Shown here: positions 32,948 to 42,840 of the stretch, one piece after another
How the letters are laid out: each line of letters starts with the position of its first letter
Position numbering within the stretch: the first letter of the stretch is position 1
Assembly (NCBI RefSeq): GCF_000015725.1
Contig: NC_008825.1
Coordinates: 1,054,001 to 1,118,000 of the forward strand
Direction of reading: 5' to 3'
Length of the DNA: 64,000 nucleotides
From: Methylibium petroleiphilum PM1
GTDB taxonomy: Bacteria > Pseudomonadota > Gammaproteobacteria > Burkholderiales > Burkholderiaceae_C
Made by a program: the position numbers and the translations under genes
Notes under the pieces: model-generated
Database searches by the model: none
What the model was told of the DNA's origin: nothing
The model's input: only the letters and a program-made list of their open reading frames with translations

Positions 32948-35256
32948 GCGAGTTCGGTCGGGTGGGCCGACGGCGACAGTGTCGACGGCGAAGGCTGGTC
33001 CAGCGCCGCCTCGCCGTCGTCGCCTTCGACGCGGCGCAGCTGCGCCTCGTAGAGCCGCCAGTAGGCACCGCGCTGCGCCATCAGCGCGTCGTGCGGACCC
33101 ACCTCGACGATGCGGCCGCGGTCCATCACCACCAGCCGGTCGGCCTTGCGCAGCGTGGAAAGGCGGTGCGCGATGGCAATGGTGGTGCGGCCCTGCACCA
33201 GGTTGTCGAGCGCCTTCTGGATTTCCTTCTCGGTCTCGGTATCGACCGAGGAGGTGGCCTCGTCGAGGATCAGGATGCGCGGGTCGATCAGCAGCGCGCG
33301 CGCGATGCTGATGCGCTGGCGCTCGCCGCCCGAGAGACCCTGGCCGCGCTCGCCGACCAGCGAGTCGTAGCCCTGCGGCAGCCGCAGGATGAACTCGTGC
33401 GCATGCGCGGCGCGGGCCGCGGCCACGATCTCGGCGCGCGTGGCGCCCGGCTTGCCGTAGGCGATGTTCTCGGCGATCGTGCCGAAGAACAGGAAGGGCT
33501 CCTGCAGCACCAGGCCGATGTGGCGCCGGTAGTCGGCCACGCCGAAGCGGCGGATGTCGGTGCCGTCGACCTTGATCGCGCCATCGGTCACGTCGTAGAA
33601 GCGGCAGATCAGGTTGACCAGCGTGCTCTTGCCGGAGCCGCTGTGGCCCACCAGGCCGATCATCTCGCCCGGTCGGATGTCGAGTTGCAGCCCGCGGATC
33701 ACGGTGCGTGAGCCGTAGCGGAAGCCGATGTCGGCCAGCTCGATGCGGCCCTGCAGCCGACCGATCGGCTGCGGATGGGCAGGCTCGGGCACGTTCGACA
33801 CATGGTCGAGGATGTCGAAGATGCGCTTGGCCCCGGCGGCCGCCTTCTGCGTGACCGAGACGATGCGGCTCATGGAGTCGAGCCGGCCGTAGAAGCGGCC
33901 GATGTAGGCGATGAAGGCGGTCAGCACGCCGACCGTGATCTCGTTCTTGCTGACCTGCCAGATGCCGAAGGCCCACACCACCAGCAGGCCCACCTCTGTC
34001 AGCAGCGACACGGTCGGCGAGAACAGGCTCCAGGTCTTGTTGAGCCGGTCGTTGACCGCGAGGTTGTGCTGGTTCGCGTCGCGGAAGCGGTCGGCCTCGC
34101 GCTGTTCCTGGGCGAAGGCCTTCACCACGCGAATGCCGGGGATCGTGTCGGCCAGCACATTGGTCACTTCGGACCACACGCGGTCGATCTTCTCGAAGCC
34201 GGTGCGCAGACGGTCGCGCACCAGGTGGATCATCCAGGCGATGAAGGGCAGCGGCAGCAGGGTCACCAGCGCCAGCCAGGGGTTGATCGAGGCCAGGATC
34301 ACCGCGGTCATGCCGATCATCAGCACGTCGGTCGCGAAATCCAGCGCGTGCAGCGACAGGAAGACGCAGATGCGGTCGGTCTCGGAGCCGATGCGCGCCA
34401 TCAGGTCGCCGGTGCGCTTGCCACCGAAGTAGTCGAGCGAAAGCCGCAGCAGGTGCTCGAAGGTGGTGGTGCGCAGATCGGCGCCGATGCGCTCGGACAC
34501 CAGCGCCAGCAGGTAGGTGCGCGCCCAGCTCAGGCCCCAGGCCGCCAGCGCTGCCGCCAGCAGGCCGCCCAGCAGCATCAGCACCAGTTTTGGGTCGATC
34601 TGCTGGCCGTTCTGGAACGGGATCAGCACCTCGTCCATCAGCGGGATGGTGAGGTAGGGCGGCACCAGCGTCGCCGCGGTCGAGGCCAGCGTCAGCCCGA
34701 AGCCGATCGCCAGCTCCTTGCGGTAGGGCCGGGCGAAGCGCCACAGCCGCAGCAGCACCCAGGTCGAGGGCGGGGTGTTCAGCTCCCGGGCGCACAGCGG
34801 GCAGTCGTCGCTGTCGGGCGGCAGCGGCGCCTGGCAGCTGGGGCAGAGCGTGCCGTCGTCGCCGGGCGACTCGCCGGTGCGCTGGCGGGTCTGTTGCAAT
34901 TCGAACAGTTTCAGCAGGCGCAGCGCCTGCACGTTGTGACGCAGCGTGAAGCGCCAGCCGGCGCGCCGGGTTGCCGGATCGTGCAGTTCCAGGCTGCCGA
35001 CCCCGGCGTGGTCGGTGTGGCGCAGCGTCAGGTCGCTGTCCAGCGGCCAGACCTGCCAGGCGGCGGCGCCCGGTTCGCGGACCAGCAGGCGGCGGTCGGT
35101 GAGCGCCAGCAGCCCGGCGCCGAAATGCAGCCGTGCGTCCAGGTCAACCTCCAGCGTCGCCAGCACGTTCTCTTCCGGTGCGAGCTGCGACTGGAGCGCG
35201 ATGCGCGCGGGGGAGGCCCCGTCCGCTGGGACGCCGACTGGATGGTGATGATGCAT
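32944..35256 (-). CDS. ABC transporter with N-terminal zinc ribbon, cyanophycin-associated
   Basis: A 770 aa fused ABC half-transporter with an unusual 170-residue N-terminal extension: a beta-rich domain (about 20-120) and a zinc ribbon with Cys138, Cys141, Cys152 and Cys155 (CPSC...CPLC). Six membrane helices follow, then the ATPase with Walker A GHSGSGKST near 537, LSGGE at 641 and LILDEATSS. I start at ATG 35256 (MHHHHPVG); a GTG at 35280 is possible. It is divergent from two cyanophycin synthetase genes; the transported substrate is unknown, with Arg, Asp or the beta-Asp-Arg dipeptide as guesses. Confidence 0.88.
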   Translation of the reverse strand: MHHHHPVGVPADGASPARIALQSQLAPEENVLATLEVDLDARLHFGAGLLALTDRRLLVREPGAAAWQVWPLDSDLTLRHTDHAGVGSLELHDPATRRAGWRFTLRHNVQALRLLKLFELQQTRQRTGESPGDDGTLCPSCQAPLPPDSDDCPLCARELNTPPSTWVLLRLWRFARPYRKELAIGFGLTLASTAATLVPPYLTIPLMDEVLIPFQNGQQIDPKLVLMLLGGLLAAALAAWGLSWARTYLLALVSERIGADLRTTTFEHLLRLSLDYFGGKRTGDLMARIGSETDRICVFLSLHALDFATDVLMIGMTAVILASINPWLALVTLLPLPFIAWMIHLVRDRLRTGFEKIDRVWSEVTNVLADTIPGIRVVKAFAQEQREADRFRDANQHNLAVNDRLNKTWSLFSPTVSLLTEVGLLVVWAFGIWQVSKNEITVGVLTAFIAYIGRFYGRLDSMSRIVSVTQKAAAGAKRIFDILDHVSNVPEPAHPQPIGRLQGRIELADIGFRYGSRTVIRGLQLDIRPGEMIGLVGHSGSGKSTLVNLICRFYDVTDGAIKVDGTDIRRFGVADYRRHIGLVLQEPFLFFGTIAENIAYGKPGATRAEIVAAARAAHAHEFILRLPQGYDSLVGERGQGLSGGERQRISIARALLIDPRILILDEATSSVDTETEKEIQKALDNLVQGRTTIAIAHRLSTLRKADRLVVMDRGRIVEVGPHDALMAQRGAYWRLYEAQLRRVEGDDGEAALDQPSPSTLSPSAHPTELA

Positions 35257-35338
35257 TCTGATTTGTTCTCGAAGACCCACAAGGCGGCCCTCAATCCCTC
35301 GGAAGGGCCCGAGATTCTGACCGATGCCGGGTTGGCGT

Positions 35339-35355
35339 GCCGCATGGAATGCGGC
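35339..35355. promoter_or_regulatory. Inverted repeat in the cyanophycin divergent promoter
   Basis: GCCGCAT-GGA-ATGCGGC is a perfect 7 bp inverted repeat in the 182 bp region between the divergent transporter and cphA2-like genes; CGCAC-AATC-GTGCG lies further right at 35389. It could be an operator for a shared regulator. Confidence 0.4.
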
Positions 35356-35438
35356 CCGGAGCGTGGTGCCAAGGAGCCGGTCGGGCGCACAATCGTGCGT
35401 CGGTCCTGGGCTGCCCGGGCGCCTCGTCCCCGCCGAAA

Positions 35439-37604
35439 ATGAGCAAGAAAAACGACCTGCAACTGCTCCGCATCAATTACCTGCGCGGCCCCAACATCTG
35501 GACCTACCGTCCGGTGCTGGAAACCTGGCTCGACCTCGGCGAGCTCGAAGACCACCCCTCCCATCTGTTGCCCGGCTTCAACGAGCGCCTGTGCGCGCTG
35601 CTGCCGGCGCTCGAGGAGCACCACTGCGGCGTGGGCGAGCGGGGCGGGTTCCTGCAGCGCCTGCGGGAGGGCACCTGGTGCGGCCACGTGCTGGAGCACG
35701 TGGTCATCGAGCTCCTCAACCTGGCGGGCATGCCCACCGGTTTCGGCCAGACTCGCAGCACGTCGCAGCGGGGTGTCTACCGGATGGTGTTTCGCGCCCG
35801 CGAGGAGCAGGTCGCGCGCGCGGCGCTGGCCGAAGGCCACCGGCTGCTGATGGCCGCCATCAACGATGAGGCCTTCGATGTCGCTGCGGCCGTGGCCCGC
35901 GTGCGCGAGCAGGTCGACGACACCTATTTCGGGCCCAGCACCGCCGCCATCGTCGGCGCCGCCACCGAACGTGGCATCCCGCACATCCGCCTCAATGACG
36001 GCAACCTGGTGCAGCTCGGCCACGGTGCCCGCCAGCGCCGCATCTGGACCGCCGAGACCGACCGCACCAGCGCCATCGCCGAGGGCATCGCCGGCGACAA
36101 GGACCTGACCAAGCGTCTGCTCAAGTCCTGCGGCGTGCCGGTGCCGGAGGGTGAGGTCGTCGACAGCGTCGAGGCCGCCTGGGAGGCGGCGCAGGACATC
36201 GGCCTGCCGGTGGCACTGAAGCCGACCGACGGCAACCACGGCCGCGGCGTCACGCTGGACCTGACCAGCCGCGAGGACATCGAGGCCGCGTATGCCTATG
36301 CCGACCTGCACGGCAGCGAGGTCATGGTCGAGCGCCACGTGCCCGGCCAGGAGCACCGCCTGCTGGTGGTGGGCGGCCGGGTGGTGGCCGCAGCGCGCGG
36401 CGAGACCGCCTGGGTCACCGGTGACGGCCGTTCCACGGTGAGTGAGCTGGTCGACGCCCAGATCAACACCGACCCGAGGCGCGGCGAGACCGAGGACTTC
36501 CCGCTCGGCCTGATCGAGACCGACAAGGACGGCGCGGTGCTGTCCGACCTGCAGCGCCAGGGGCTCGCGCCCGATGCGGTGCCGGCCAGCGGCCGCCGCG
36601 TGCTGATCCAGCGCAACGGCAACGTCGCGATCGACTGCAGCGACCAGGTCCACCCCGAGGTCGACCACATCGTGTCGCTCGCCGCGCGCGTGGTGGGCCT
36701 GGACATCGCCGGCGTCGACGTCGTGGCCGAGGACATCTCGCGCCCGCTGGCCGAGCAGGGCGGCGCGATCGTCGAGGTCAACGCCGGCCCCGGGCTGCTG
36801 ATGCACCTGCGGCCGGCCGAGGGCATGCCGCGGCCGGTCGGCCAAGCCATCATCGACCACCTGTTCGCCGAAACGGAAAGCGGGCGCATTCCCATCGTCG
36901 GCGTGGCCGGGACCCGAGGCACCCACACCATCGCCCGGCTGGTGGCCTGGCTGGTGCACCTGAGCGGCCGCCACGTCGGGCTGGCCTGCCGCGACGGCCT
37001 GTTCCTCGGCGGACGCCGGATCGAGCACGGCGACTGCGCGCACTGGGAAGCCAGCCACCGGCTGCTGATCAACCGGCAGGTGGAGGTGGCGGTGGTGGAG
37101 AACGGCGCCGAGGCCATCCTGCGCGACGGCCTCGCCTACGACCGCTGCCAGGTCGGCGTCGTCACCGACCTCGACGGCGCCGCGGCGCTGACGGCGTTCG
37201 ACATTCGCGAATCCGACCAGATGCTCAAGGTGCTGCGCACCCAGGTCGACGTGGTACTGCCGGACGGCGTGGCGGTGCTCAATGCCGACGACGAGCGGGT
37301 GGCCGAACTGGCCGGCCTGTGCGACGGCGAGGTGATCCTCTACGGCGTCGACGCAGCCACACCGGTCCTGCAGGCGCAGCGCGCCCAGGGCGGGCGAGCC
37401 GTGTTCCTGCGCCACGGCCGCGCGATCCTGGCCACCGGCGGGGTCGAGACGCAGGGACCCGAATTCACCCGTGGCCGCATGGCCGAGGTGCCGCCGGAGA
37501 CCATGCTGGCGGCCATCGCCGCCGCCTGGGCGCTGGGGATCGCGCCCGAACTGGCGGCCGCCGGCATCGAGACCTTCCAGCTCGAACCGAAGACCACGCA
37601 CTGA
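35439..37604 (+). CDS. CphA2-like cyanophycin synthetase, degenerate Mur domain
   Basis: A 721 aa homologue of cyanophycin synthetase. The N-terminal and ATP-grasp domains (about 1-470) are well kept (GLPVALKPTDGNHGRGVTL, EVNAGPGLLMHL). In the Mur-ligase domain the P-loop, GTNGKTT in CphA, reads GTRGTHT at 491-497, so the ATP-binding Lys is replaced by Thr495, and the C-terminal Mur domain is missing: the protein is about 130 residues shorter than the neighbouring CphA. This is the architecture of CphA2, which polymerises beta-Asp-Arg dipeptides with only the ATP-grasp site. It precedes cphA by 67 bp. Confidence 0.88.
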   Translation: MSKKNDLQLLRINYLRGPNIWTYRPVLETWLDLGELEDHPSHLLPGFNERLCALLPALEEHHCGVGERGGFLQRLREGTWCGHVLEHVVIELLNLAGMPTGFGQTRSTSQRGVYRMVFRAREEQVARAALAEGHRLLMAAINDEAFDVAAAVARVREQVDDTYFGPSTAAIVGAATERGIPHIRLNDGNLVQLGHGARQRRIWTAETDRTSAIAEGIAGDKDLTKRLLKSCGVPVPEGEVVDSVEAAWEAAQDIGLPVALKPTDGNHGRGVTLDLTSREDIEAAYAYADLHGSEVMVERHVPGQEHRLLVVGGRVVAAARGETAWVTGDGRSTVSELVDAQINTDPRRGETEDFPLGLIETDKDGAVLSDLQRQGLAPDAVPASGRRVLIQRNGNVAIDCSDQVHPEVDHIVSLAARVVGLDIAGVDVVAEDISRPLAEQGGAIVEVNAGPGLLMHLRPAEGMPRPVGQAIIDHLFAETESGRIPIVGVAGTRGTHTIARLVAWLVHLSGRHVGLACRDGLFLGGRRIEHGDCAHWEASHRLLINRQVEVAVVENGAEAILRDGLAYDRCQVGVVTDLDGAAALTAFDIRESDQMLKVLRTQVDVVLPDGVAVLNADDERVAELAGLCDGEVILYGVDAATPVLQAQRAQGGRAVFLRHGRAILATGGVETQGPEFTRGRMAEVPPETMLAAIAAAWALGIAPELAAAGIETFQLEPKTTH

Positions 37605-37671
37605 GCCCCGCCGGGGCCCCGACAATCGACGCGAACGGCGATCTGCCCGAACCACCCGAAGAGCAGCAGCG

Positions 37672-40239
37672 ATGGAAGTTTCCCGCATCCGTGCCTTGCG
37701 CGGCCCCAACCTGTGGAGCCGGCACACCGCGATCGAGGCGATCGTCTCGTGCACCGCGCCCGAATGCGAGATCGCCGATCCGGTCGGTCTCGAGGCGCGC
37801 CTGCGGGCACTGTTCCCGACCATCGGCGCGCTGCGTACCGCGGTGCCGGGCGTGCCGGTCTCGCTGGCCCACCTGCTCGAGGCGGCGGCGCTGGCGCTGC
37901 AGGCGCAGGCCGGCTGCCCGGTGACCTTCAGCCGCACCTCGGCGACCGTCGATCCCGGTGTCTTCCAGGTCGTCGTCGAGTACAGCGAGGAAGAGGTCGG
38001 TCGACTGGCCTTCGACCTCGCCCGCGAACTGATCGATGCGGCACTGCACGCTCGCGGCTTCGATGTCGATGCGGCGATCACGCGCCTGCGTGAGACCGAC
38101 GAGGACGTGCGCCTGGGCCCCAGCACCGGCGCGATCGTCGATGCGGCGCTGGCGCGCAACATCCCCTACCGCCGCCTGACGCAGGGCAGCATGGTGCAGT
38201 TCGGCTGGGGGTCGCGGCAACGCCGCATCCAGGCCGCCGAGGTCGACTCGACCAGCGCTGTCTCCGAGGCCATCGCGCAGGACAAGGACCTCACCAAGAC
38301 GCTGCTGCGTGCCGCCGGCGTGCCGGTGCCGATCGGCCGGCTGGTGGCGAGCGCCGACGAGGCCTGGGCCGTGGCCCTGGAGATCGGCCTGCCGGTGGTG
38401 GTCAAGCCGCAGGACGGCAACCAGGGCAAGGGGGTCACGGTCAACATCGTCGACCGCGCCCACCTCGATGTGGCCTTCAAGGCCGCGGCCGAGATCGGCG
38501 ACGTGATGGTCGAGAAGTTCCTGCCCGGCAGCGACTTCCGCCTGCTGGTGGTGGGCGACCGGCTGGTGGCGGCGGCGCGCCGCGAGCCGCCGCACGTCAT
38601 CGGCGACGGCGTGCACACGGTGCGCGAACTGGTCGATCTGGTGAACGCCGACCCGCGGCGCGGCACCGGGCATGCCACCTCGCTGACCAAGATCCGCTTC
38701 GACGAGATCGCCGTCGCGCGCCTGCAGGTGCAGGGGCTGGCGCCCGATTCGGTGCCCGAGAAGGGCCGCCGCGTGATCCTGCGCAACAACGCCAACCTCA
38801 GCACCGGCGGCACCGCCGCCGACGTGACCGACGACGTGCACCCCGAGGTGGCCGCGCGCGCCGTCGCCGCGGCGCAGATGATCGGACTGCACATCTGCGG
38901 CGTCGATGTGGTGTGCGAGACGGTGGGTCGCCCGCTCGAAGAGCAGAGCGGCGGCGTGGTCGAGGTCAACGCCGCGCCTGGCCTGCGCATGCACCTGTCG
39001 CCCTCGTTCGGCAAGGGTCGCAACGTCGGCGAGGCGATGATCCAGCACCTGTTCGGCCACGGCGACGACGGCCGCATCCCGGTGGTGGCGGTGACGGGTA
39101 CCAACGGCAAGACCACCACGGCGCGCCTGATCGCCCACCTGTTCGCGACCAGCGGGCTGCGCGTGGGCATGACCAACACCGACGGTGTCTACGTCGAGGG
39201 CCGCCAGATCGACAGCGGCGACTGCAGCGGACCCAAGAGCGCGCGCAACGTGCTGATGCACCCCGATGTCGACGCGGCCGTGTTCGAGACCGCACGCGGC
39301 GGCGTGTTGCGCGAGGGCCTGGGCTTCGACCGTTGCCAGGTGGCGGTGGTCACCAACATCGGCAGTGGCGACCACCTCGGCCTCAACTACATCACCACCG
39401 TCGAGGATCTGGCGGTGCTCAAGCGGGTGATCGTGCAGAACGTGGCGCAGAGCGGCTACGCGGTGCTCAACGCGACCGACGTCAACGTCGCCGCGATGGC
39501 CGGCACCTGCCCCGGTGACGTGATTTTCTTCGCGGCCGATCGCCATCACCCGGTGATGGCCACGCACCGCGCGCAGGGCAAGCGCACCGTCTACGTCGAG
39601 GGCGACGCGCTGGTCGCGGCGCAGGGCGCCTGGCGCGAGAAGCTGCTGTTGCGCGACATCCCGCTCACGCGCGGCGGCACGATCGGCTTCCAGGTCGAGA
39701 ACGCCATGGCGGCGGTGGCCGCCGCCTGGGGCGTGGGGCTCGACTGGGACACGGTGCGCCGCGGCCTCGCGAGTTTCGTCAACGACGCCGACAACGCGCC
39801 GGGCCGCTTCAACGTGATGGACTTCAAGGGCGCGACGGTGATCGCCGACTACGGCCACAACCCCGACGCGATGCGCGCGCTGGTGGCCGCGGTCGACGCG
39901 ATGCCGGCCACGCGCCGCGCGGTGGTGATCAGCGGCGCCGGCGACCGGCGTGACGACGACATCCGCGAGCAGACCCAGATCCTCGGTGCCGCGTTCGACG
40001 ATGTGCTTCTGTATCAGGACGCCGCGCAGCGCGGCCGTGCCGACGGCGAGGTGATCGCGCTGCTGCGCGAGGGCCTGCGGGGCGCGACGCGCACCCGCCA
40101 CGTCGAGGAGATCCACGGCGAGTTCATCGCCATCGACACCGCGCTCGATCGGCTGAAGCCGGGCGAGCTCTGCCTGGTGCTGGTCGATCAGGTCGAGGAG
40201 GCGATGGCGCACCTGGCGCGGCGCGTCGCTGCGGGCTGA
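37672..40239 (+). CDS. cphA: Cyanophycin synthetase
   Basis: An 855 aa enzyme that builds cyanophycin (multi-L-arginyl-poly-L-aspartate), a nitrogen store, without a ribosome. The N-terminal domain (1-160) is followed by an ATP-grasp domain (about 200-460; PVVVKPQDGNQGKGVTV, EVNAAPGLRMHL) that adds Asp, and a complete Mur-ligase part with P-loop GTNGKTT at 476-482 (Lys480) that adds Arg, and the C-terminal ligase domain (NAPGRFNVMDF, DYGHNPDAM). All catalytic loops are intact. No cyanophycinase lies in the window. Confidence 0.95.
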   Translation: MEVSRIRALRGPNLWSRHTAIEAIVSCTAPECEIADPVGLEARLRALFPTIGALRTAVPGVPVSLAHLLEAAALALQAQAGCPVTFSRTSATVDPGVFQVVVEYSEEEVGRLAFDLARELIDAALHARGFDVDAAITRLRETDEDVRLGPSTGAIVDAALARNIPYRRLTQGSMVQFGWGSRQRRIQAAEVDSTSAVSEAIAQDKDLTKTLLRAAGVPVPIGRLVASADEAWAVALEIGLPVVVKPQDGNQGKGVTVNIVDRAHLDVAFKAAAEIGDVMVEKFLPGSDFRLLVVGDRLVAAARREPPHVIGDGVHTVRELVDLVNADPRRGTGHATSLTKIRFDEIAVARLQVQGLAPDSVPEKGRRVILRNNANLSTGGTAADVTDDVHPEVAARAVAAAQMIGLHICGVDVVCETVGRPLEEQSGGVVEVNAAPGLRMHLSPSFGKGRNVGEAMIQHLFGHGDDGRIPVVAVTGTNGKTTTARLIAHLFATSGLRVGMTNTDGVYVEGRQIDSGDCSGPKSARNVLMHPDVDAAVFETARGGVLREGLGFDRCQVAVVTNIGSGDHLGLNYITTVEDLAVLKRVIVQNVAQSGYAVLNATDVNVAAMAGTCPGDVIFFAADRHHPVMATHRAQGKRTVYVEGDALVAAQGAWREKLLLRDIPLTRGGTIGFQVENAMAAVAAAWGVGLDWDTVRRGLASFVNDADNAPGRFNVMDFKGATVIADYGHNPDAMRALVAAVDAMPATRRAVVISGAGDRRDDDIREQTQILGAAFDDVLLYQDAAQRGRADGEVIALLREGLRGATRTRHVEEIHGEFIAIDTALDRLKPGELCLVLVDQVEEAMAHLARRVAAG

Positions 40240-40266
40240 CCGTCCGCCGCGACCTCCTGCCGGACG

Positions 40267-40289
40267 GCCGGCGCGTCATGCGCGCCGGC
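40267..40289 (+). terminator. Strong hairpin after cphA
   Basis: GCCGGCGCG-TCATG-CGCGCCGGC is a perfect 9 bp stem 28 bases after the cphA stop codon. Only two T follow, so it may stabilise the transcript end rather than terminate by itself. Confidence 0.45.
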
Positions 40290-40360
40290 TTCAAGGTCCC
40301 GGACGCCCGGTTTTGCCAGGCGCCCGGGGAAACGAACGAGGCGGGGCTCGCCGGTCGGCT

Positions 40361-40579
40361 TCAGCAGCAGCGGCCGGTGCGCGACCCGTAGCGGGCCTGC
40401 TGGCGCTCGCGGAAGAAGTCCTCGTAGCTCATCACCGGCCGGTCCGGGTGGACCGTCCTGGCATGCGCCGCGTAGGCCTCGTAGTCGGGCTGGCCGACCA
40501 TCAGGCGCATGGCTTGGCCGAGGTAGCGGCCCGCCTTCTCGACGTCTTGCAACAAGCCGGTGAAGCTGCCGGAGGCCAT
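40361..40579 (-). CDS. YbdD/YjiX family small protein
   Basis: A 72 aa protein with the YbdD signature ([39 protein letters not shown]) and a Cys-Cys C-terminus. The family is almost always encoded just after CstA or BtsT transporters and is thought to be needed for their activity. It starts 31 bp after the cstA stop codon here. Confidence 0.9.
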   Translation of the reverse strand: MASGSFTGLLQDVEKAGRYLGQAMRLMVGQPDYEAYAAHARTVHPDRPVMSYEDFFRERQQARYGSRTGRCC

Positions 40580-40610
40580 GGGGCGGGCGCTGTGGAAGCA
40601 GAGCGAGCGT

Positions 40611-42677
40611 TCAGCCGCCGGCGCCTTGCGGCATCGGTTCGAACGGCGTTTCGCGCACGGTCGGCGACTGGTTGCCCAGCGCCTTCAAGATCGACTTGAC
40701 CGCATAGAACACCGTGCTCACGACGACCAGCATGAACAGCACGCACAAGCTGGCGTTGATGTAGTCGTTGACCACGATGTGGCGCATCGCGTCGAGCGAC
40801 TTGGCCGGCGCCAGCACCGTCCCCTGCGCCAGCGCGTCGCCGAACTTCTGCGCGTGGGCCAGGAAGCCGACCTTCGGATCCGGCGAGAACAGCTTCAGCC
40901 AGCCGGCGGTCAGCGTGCAGATCAGCAGCCACGCCGCCGGCACGATGGTGACCCAGGCGTAGCGCTGGCGCTTCATCTTGAACAGCACCACGGTGCCCAG
41001 CGTCAGCGCCACGGCGGCCAGCATCTGGTTGGAGATGCCGAACAGCGGCCACAGCGTGTTGATGCCGCCCAGCGGATCCACCACGCCGGCGTACAGGAAG
41101 TAGCCCCAGGTCGCCACGCACAGGCCGGTGGCGATCAGGTTGGCGGGCAGCGAGTCGGTGCGCTTCATCGCCGGGATGAAGTTGCCCAGCAGGTCCTGCA
41201 GCATGAAGCGCCCGGCGCGCGTGCCGGCGTCGACCGCGGTCAGGATGAACAGCGCCTCGAACAGGATCGCGAAGTGGTACCAGAAGGCCATCATCGCGGG
41301 CCCGCCGACCACCTGGTGCAGGATGTGCGCCATGCCCACGGCCAGCGTCGGTGCGCCGCCGGCGCGTGCGAGGATGGTGTTCTCGCCCACGTCCTTGGCG
41401 GTCTGGATCAGCACGTCGGGCGTGATCACGAAGCCCCAGGTCGACAGGGTCTGCGCCACCGCCTCCGGCGTCGTGCCGATCAGCGCGGCCGGGCTGTTCA
41501 TCGCGAAGTAGATGCCCGGCTGGATCACCGAGGCCGCCACCAGCGCCATGATCGCGACGAAGGACTCGGCCAGCATGCCGCCGTAGCCGATGAAGCGCGC
41601 GTGCGTCTCGTTCTCCAGCATCTTGGGCGTGGTGCCCGACGAGATCAGCGCATGGAAGCCCGACACCGCGCCGCAGGCGATGGTGATGAACAGGAAGGGG
41701 AACAGGTTGCCCGACCACACCGGGCCGTTGCCCTGCGCGAACTGGGTCAGTGCCGGCATCTGCAGCGTCGGTGCGACGATCAGGATGCCGATCGCCAGCG
41801 CGATGATGGTGCCGATCTTCAGGAAGGTCGACAGGTAGTCGCGCGGCGCCAGCAGCAGCCACACCGGCAAGACCGAGGCGATGAAGCCGTAGCCGATCAG
41901 CATCCAGGTGAGAGCCTTGCCGTCGAAGTCGAACAGCGCGGACAGGGCCGCATGCTCGTGCACCCAGCCGCCCAGCCAGATGGCCGCCATCAGCAGCACG
42001 AAGCCGATCGCCGAGACCTCGCCGATGCGCCCTGGCCGCAGGTAGCGGCTGTAGATGCCCATGAACAGCGCGACCGGGATCGTCAGGCCCACGGTGACCG
42101 CACCCCACGGCGAGTGCGCCAGCGCCTTGACGACGATCAGCGCCAGCACCGCCAGGATGATGATCATGATCATGAAGGCGCCGAACAGCGTGATGACGCC
42201 CGGCACCGTGCCCATCTCCTGCTTCACCAGCTCGCCGAGCGAACGGCCGTCGCGCCGCGTGGAGATGAACAGCACGATGAAGTCCTGCACCGCGCCGGCG
42301 AACACCACGCCGGCCAGCAGCCACAGCATGCCCGGCAGGTAGCCCATCTGTGCGGCCAGTACCGGGCCGACCAGCGGACCGGCGCCCGCGATCGCGGCGA
42401 AGTGGTGGCCGTAGAGCACGTACTTGTTGGTCGGCACGTAGTCCAGGCCATCGTTGTGGCGGTGTGCCGGCGTCTGCCGGTTCGGATCGAGACCCAGCAC
42501 CTTGGTCGCCAGGAACAGGCTGTAGTAGCGGTAGGCGATGAGGTAGACGCACAGGGCGGCCACCACCACCCACAGGGCGCTGATGGCTTCACCGCGCTGC
42601 AGCGCGATGGTCGCCAGCGCGAACGCGCCGACGATGGCGACGAGCACCCAGGGAAGGTGCTTGCGTAGATGGGTCAT
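40611..42677 (-). CDS. cstA: CstA-type carbon starvation transporter
   Basis: A 688 aa inner-membrane protein with about 16-18 hydrophobic segments of the CstA/BtsT family ([37 protein letters not shown]). Members import pyruvate or peptides when carbon is scarce. I start at ATG 42677 ([13 protein letters not shown]); the frame runs open to 42788. A Cache-domain kinase and NarL-type regulator lie directly upstream on the same strand and ybdD directly downstream, the same logic as the BtsSR-BtsT pyruvate system, although the kinase is not of the BtsS type. Confidence 0.92.
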   Translation of the reverse strand: MTHLRKHLPWVLVAIVGAFALATIALQRGEAISALWVVVAALCVYLIAYRYYSLFLATKVLGLDPNRQTPAHRHNDGLDYVPTNKYVLYGHHFAAIAGAGPLVGPVLAAQMGYLPGMLWLLAGVVFAGAVQDFIVLFISTRRDGRSLGELVKQEMGTVPGVITLFGAFMIMIIILAVLALIVVKALAHSPWGAVTVGLTIPVALFMGIYSRYLRPGRIGEVSAIGFVLLMAAIWLGGWVHEHAALSALFDFDGKALTWMLIGYGFIASVLPVWLLLAPRDYLSTFLKIGTIIALAIGILIVAPTLQMPALTQFAQGNGPVWSGNLFPFLFITIACGAVSGFHALISSGTTPKMLENETHARFIGYGGMLAESFVAIMALVAASVIQPGIYFAMNSPAALIGTTPEAVAQTLSTWGFVITPDVLIQTAKDVGENTILARAGGAPTLAVGMAHILHQVVGGPAMMAFWYHFAILFEALFILTAVDAGTRAGRFMLQDLLGNFIPAMKRTDSLPANLIATGLCVATWGYFLYAGVVDPLGGINTLWPLFGISNQMLAAVALTLGTVVLFKMKRQRYAWVTIVPAAWLLICTLTAGWLKLFSPDPKVGFLAHAQKFGDALAQGTVLAPAKSLDAMRHIVVNDYINASLCVLFMLVVVSTVFYAVKSILKALGNQSPTVRETPFEPMPQGAGG

Positions 42678-42726
42678 GGGGGTCTCCTGAACACTGAGGG
42701 GCCGTGCCCCCGTGGTCGTCCGACCC

Positions 42727-42768
42727 GGATGCACTGGAATGGGCGTCAGTGTCCGCAGCGGTGCATCC
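42727..42768 (-). promoter_or_regulatory. Long-range inverted repeat in the cstA leader
   Basis: GGATGCAC (42727-42734) and GTGCATCC (42761-42768) form a perfect 8 bp inverted repeat separated by 26 bases, 50-91 bases upstream of the cstA start codon. It could be an mRNA hairpin or an operator. Confidence 0.4.
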
Positions 42769-42784
42769 TGAAACAAGCGTCGCA

Positions 42785-42816
42785 CCACGTAGGGGGCTGC
42801 GTGGGACCACTTAGGG
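42785..42816 (-). promoter_or_regulatory. Tandem candidate response-regulator sites upstream of cstA
   Basis: On the minus strand CCCTAAGTGG and CCCTACGTGG occur as direct repeats (plus strand 42807-42816 and 42785-42794), 22 bases apart, i.e. two helix turns, and 108-139 bases before the cstA start. The spacing suits a dimeric NarL-type regulator, and the regulator gene ends just upstream. Confidence 0.5.
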
Positions 42817-42840
42817 ACCAGACCGGGGTGAGGGAGGACC

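Noticed and set aside
35028..38162. 1044-codon minus-strand frame
   Set aside because: Spans the divergent cyanophycin region opposite the synthetase genes and ends within the ABC transporter; no family features.
37465..40212. 915-codon minus-strand frame
   Set aside because: Mirror frame of cphA, rich in His, Arg and Ala, without motifs.
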